Shown here: in pieces, positions 33,888 to 36,305 of the stretch | How positions within the stretch are numbered: position 1 is the stretch's first letter | How the letters are laid out: every line of letters starts with the position of its first letter | Assembly (NCBI GenBank): GCA_023388335.1 | Contig: JAEWGL010000154.1 | Coordinates: 1 to 36,305, forward strand | Origin: Pseudomonadota bacterium | GTDB taxonomy: Bacteria > Pseudomonadota > Gammaproteobacteria > Pseudomonadales > Pseudomonadaceae | Length of the DNA stretch: 36,305 nucleotides | Direction of reading: 5' to 3' | Program-made: the position numbers and the translations under genes | The notes under the pieces: generated by a model | The model's database searches: none | What the model was told of the DNA's origin: nothing | What the model saw: only the letters and a program-made list of their open reading frames with translations

Positions 33888-34196
33888 AGGGATAGGCTCA
33901 GGCTAAGAGGCGGCGCGGCCACGAATGGGCGCCGGTGAAAGTGGATTTTTTGGGGGGCCAATCCCCGCTGCACTTGTGAACAAGCGCGGCATGGCGCGAT
34001 GAAGCGTGGCAGGAACCGCAAAAGGGTATTTCGGCCTGAGGCAGCAAAGCAGGCACAGTTCGGTTCGTCGACCGAATCGGGCGGGGAAATTAGCTGAGGC
34101 AAAATGACGCGGTCCAATCATTTGTTCCGATTGGGTGATCGACCGCATCTATGACCAAAGCCCGCGGGTGCGGGCTTTGGTGGGTTTGGTGCTGGA
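33888..34196. other. Intergenic control region with inverted repeats
   Basis: It holds no gene. It contains TTCGGT-tcgtcg-ACCGAA (34060-34077), CCAATC-N9-GATTGG (34114-34134), a T6G6 run at 33944-33956, and the terminator at 34155-34180. The first two could be operators for the FNT gene, which reads away to the left. Confidence 0.5.
34155..34180 (-). terminator. Hairpin after the DadA-like gene
   Basis: CCAAAGCCCGC-gggt-GCGGGCTTTGG is a perfect 11-bp hairpin with a 4-base loop, starting 17 bases after the stop at 34197 in the minus direction. No long T-run follows, so termination may be partial. Confidence 0.65.
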
Positions 34197-35471
34197 CTAG
34201 AACCGATCCAGCCGATAGGCATCAAGCGCTGGCAACCCATTGGGCATGCGGACGCTGCACGACGAAACCGCTAGTCGCGCGACCATCTCGGCCGTGACGG
34301 CCGCCTGCGTCAGCCCCAGGTGCTGGTGACCGAAGGCCAGCAACACTTTGCCGTCCGCCACCTTGTCTATGATCGGCAAGGAGTCCGGCAGGGAGGGGCG
34401 AAAACCCATCCAGGGCGTGGCATCCTCGGCGCTCAGGTCGCGACGGAACAGGCCCTGGCTCATCCGGTGCAACTGCCAGGCGCGCTGCATGCTCGGCGCT
34501 CGCTTAAGCCCGGCGAACTCCACGGTACCGGCCAACCTCAAGCCACCCGCCATGGGCGTCATGATGAACTTGCGCTCCAGCGAGGTGACGGCGAACGGCA
34601 GCCGGCCATGCTCATGGGGCAAGTTCAGGTGATAGCCACGCTCAGTGTCCAGCGGCACCCGCTTGCCGGTCAACGCAGCGGTGAGCTTTGCCGAGTGGGC
34701 GCCACAGGCGATCAGTACCTGGCGGGCCACCAGGCTGCCCTGGTCGGTGACCAGGGAGACGCCGCCTTCGTGCAGTCGTCCGTCCAGCACACGCTGCTTG
34801 AGAAATACCACGCCGCTGGCCTTGGCCGCTGTCACCAATGCGCAGACCAGTTGGTACGGATCAAGGAAATGCCCGGTGCGCGGAAAGAACAACCCCCCCT
34901 GAATCCGTTCGCTCAGTTGCGGCGCCGCCTCGCGGACAGCTCCGGCCTGCCACAGCTCCACCGGCACCTGCTGCGTAGCCAGGCGCGTCTGCAGCGCGTC
35001 GAGCGAAGGGCGCGAGTCGGCACGCTCGAACACCAGCAAGGAGCCGTCTTCCTTGAGCAGTTGCGGGCGATCGATCACCTGCAACAGGCGCTGCCAGGCT
35101 TCCAGGCTGCCCTCGTTGAGTGCCCGTATGCCCGCCACGCTGCGCTGGAACGGCGCCGGACGCAGGTTCAGCAACAGGCGGGTGAACCAGGGCAGGGCGC
35201 GTGGCATGTACTTCCAGTCCAGGCGCAGCGGCCCCATCGGGTCCATGAGCATGGCCGGCAGGCGCTTGAGGATGGACAGGTCGGCGATGGGAAACACCTG
35301 CTCGGTCGCCAGGTGCCCGGCATTGCCGAACGAGGCGCCGTGGCCCGGCTCCTGCTGGTCGATCAGCGCCACTCGCAAGCCTTGCCGCGCCAGCTGCAGG
35401 GCGCAGGCGACGCCGACGATGCCGGCGCCGACCACGGCGATGTCCGCGCTTGAAGTCAGGGAGTCGGACAT
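34197..35471 (-). CDS. FAD-dependent D-amino-acid (D-hydroxyproline?) dehydrogenase
   Basis: This 424-residue DadA-like oxidoreductase has an FAD Rossmann motif GAGIVG (15-20), 'GHGASFGNAGHLATEQVFPI', 'QLLKEDGSLLVFERADSRPS' and the C-terminal 'KVLLAFGHQHLGLTQAAVTA'. It oxidises D-amino acids or D-hydroxyproline to imino acids and passes electrons to the respiratory chain. It starts 3 bases after the stop of an aldehyde dehydrogenase of the alpha-ketoglutaric semialdehyde type, and the pair is typical of the hydroxyproline pathway (LhpB-like and LhpG-like in pseudomonads). The assignment to hydroxyproline rests on that neighbour; a plain D-alanine dehydrogenase is the alternative. Confidence 0.85.
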   Translation of the reverse strand: MSDSLTSSADIAVVGAGIVGVACALQLARQGLRVALIDQQEPGHGASFGNAGHLATEQVFPIADLSILKRLPAMLMDPMGPLRLDWKYMPRALPWFTRLLLNLRPAPFQRSVAGIRALNEGSLEAWQRLLQVIDRPQLLKEDGSLLVFERADSRPSLDALQTRLATQQVPVELWQAGAVREAAPQLSERIQGGLFFPRTGHFLDPYQLVCALVTAAKASGVVFLKQRVLDGRLHEGGVSLVTDQGSLVARQVLIACGAHSAKLTAALTGKRVPLDTERGYHLNLPHEHGRLPFAVTSLERKFIMTPMAGGLRLAGTVEFAGLKRAPSMQRAWQLHRMSQGLFRRDLSAEDATPWMGFRPSLPDSLPIIDKVADGKVLLAFGHQHLGLTQAAVTAEMVARLAVSSCSVRMPNGLPALDAYRLDRF

Positions 35472-35474
35472 GGC

Positions 35475-36305
35475 CTAGGCTTCTCTCTGGCCATCGAGCA
35501 GGCGCCGCAGGAGCAGCGGGTTGCCATGCTGCAACGCGGCGGGCAACAGGCTGTCCGGAAAGTCCTGGTAGCAGACCGGGCGCAGGAAGCGCAGGATCGC
35601 GGCGGTGCCAACCGAGGTGCTTCGGGCATCCGAGGTGGCCGGGAACGGTCCGCCGTGGACCATCGCGTCGCACACTTCGACGCCCGTTGGCCAGCCATTG
35701 ACCAGCACGCGGCCGGCCTTGCGTTCCAGGATGGGCAGCAGGGTGCGGGCGCTGCGCAGGTCGCCTTCGTCCAGGTGCAGGGTGGCGGTCAGTTGGCCTT
35801 CCAGGTGCTCGGCCACCTGGCGAATCTCCTCGTCGTCGGTGCATCGCACGATCAGCGAGGCGGCGCCGAAGACCTCGGCCTGCAGGGGTGGCTTGGCCAG
35901 GAAGTCCTGCGCCGTGGTCACGAACAGCTGCGCCTGGCACTGGTTCGGACCCTCAGCGCCCAGGCCGGCGGCCACCGTCTGGGCATGCTCGGCCAATGCG
36001 CCGACACCGACCTGGTAGGCCTGGAAGATGCCGGGCGTGAGCATGGTTTGCGCGGCGCTGCGCTGGACGGCTTCGGCCGCAGTGGCGATGAAAGGGTCCA
36101 GCTCTGGCCCCTGGCGGACAATCACCAGGCCGGGGTTGGTGCAGAACTGGCCGGCGCCCTGGGTCAGCGAGGCGATGAAACCCTGCGCCAGCGCATCGCC
36201 ACGTGCCTGTAGGGCAGCGGGGAAGAGGAATACCGGATTGATCGAGCTCATCTCCGCGTACACCGGGATCGGCTCGGGCCGAGCCTGGGCCGCCTGGCAC
36301 AAGGC
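35475..36305 (-). CDS. Alpha-ketoglutaric semialdehyde-type aldehyde dehydrogenase, C-terminal part
   Basis: The gene is cut by the right window edge, so only the C-terminal 276 or so residues are present; the apparent start codon at the edge is really a Leu inside the gene. Landmarks are 'VYAEMSSINPVFLFPAAL' (Glu region) and 'TQGAGQFCTNPGLVI' with the catalytic Cys, then 'EVFGAASLIVRC' and 'GRVLVNGWPTGVEVCDAMVH'. This pattern is that of NADP-linked dehydrogenases that oxidise alpha-ketoglutaric semialdehyde to 2-oxoglutarate. It is followed 3 bases later by the DadA-like gene, so they form one unit. Full-length relatives are about 520-530 residues. Confidence 0.88.
   Translation of the reverse strand, partial: ALCQAAQARPEPIPVYAEMSSINPVFLFPAALQARGDALAQGFIASLTQGAGQFCTNPGLVIVRQGPELDPFIATAAEAVQRSAAQTMLTPGIFQAYQVGVGALAEHAQTVAAGLGAEGPNQCQAQLFVTTAQDFLAKPPLQAEVFGAASLIVRCTDDEEIRQVAEHLEGQLTATLHLDEGDLRSARTLLPILERKAGRVLVNGWPTGVEVCDAMVHGGPFPATSDARSTSVGTAAILRFLRPVCYQDFPDSLLPAALQHGNPLLLRRLLDGQREA

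Overview
The window is a GC-rich chromosomal stretch that looks like a Pseudomonas of the putida group. This rests on gene content and style: strong AAGGAG ribosome sites, many ATGA stop/start overlaps, Pseudomonas-type REP sequences ('tgtgggagcgcgccttgtg' and variants), TonB receptors, class D flavin monooxygenases and a YdeP-type oxidoreductase. No tRNA, rRNA, CRISPR array, transposase or phage gene was seen.

Region 1 (1-5240) holds dispersed stem-loop repeats, a two-gene minus-strand unit (DUF2231-type membrane protein and a sorbosone-dehydrogenase-like lipoprotein), a long intergenic region with a frameshifted small ORF, a small lipoprotein, a Tat-signal short-chain dehydrogenase and a small secreted protein. 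Region 2 (5241-7595) is one FdhF/YdeP-type molybdopterin oxidoreductase.

Region 3 (7695-32842, about 25 kb) is the centre of the window and looks like a large organosulfur scavenging system. Two paralogous TonB receptors diverge from one intergenic region. The second opens an operon with a dipeptide-type ABC importer (binding protein, two permeases, fused double ATPase). Into that importer are interleaved a SfnB/DszC-like flavin monooxygenase, two NtaA/DmoA/SsuD-like FMN monooxygenases and an aldo/keto reductase; an ABC exporter ends the operon. A second, co-directional operon repeats the theme with a full importer, another SfnB-like enzyme and an MFS exporter. Each of the three promoter regions carries a near-consensus sigma-54 -24/-12 element with the same CTGC variant at -12. 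Several proteins are almost free of Cys and Met. Together these point to sulfur-starvation expression and a route of outer-membrane uptake, inner-membrane import, oxidative C-S (or C-N) cleavage and export of a product. The substrate is unknown; an S-containing peptide-like or amino-acid-derived compound is an inference from the transporter type.

Region 4 (33078-36305, minus strand) holds a formate/nitrite-type channel, a DadA-like FAD amino-acid dehydrogenase and the 3' part of an aldehyde dehydrogenase. The last two resemble the edge of a hydroxyproline catabolic cluster (D-hydroxyproline dehydrogenase plus alpha-ketoglutaric semialdehyde dehydrogenase) that continues beyond the window.
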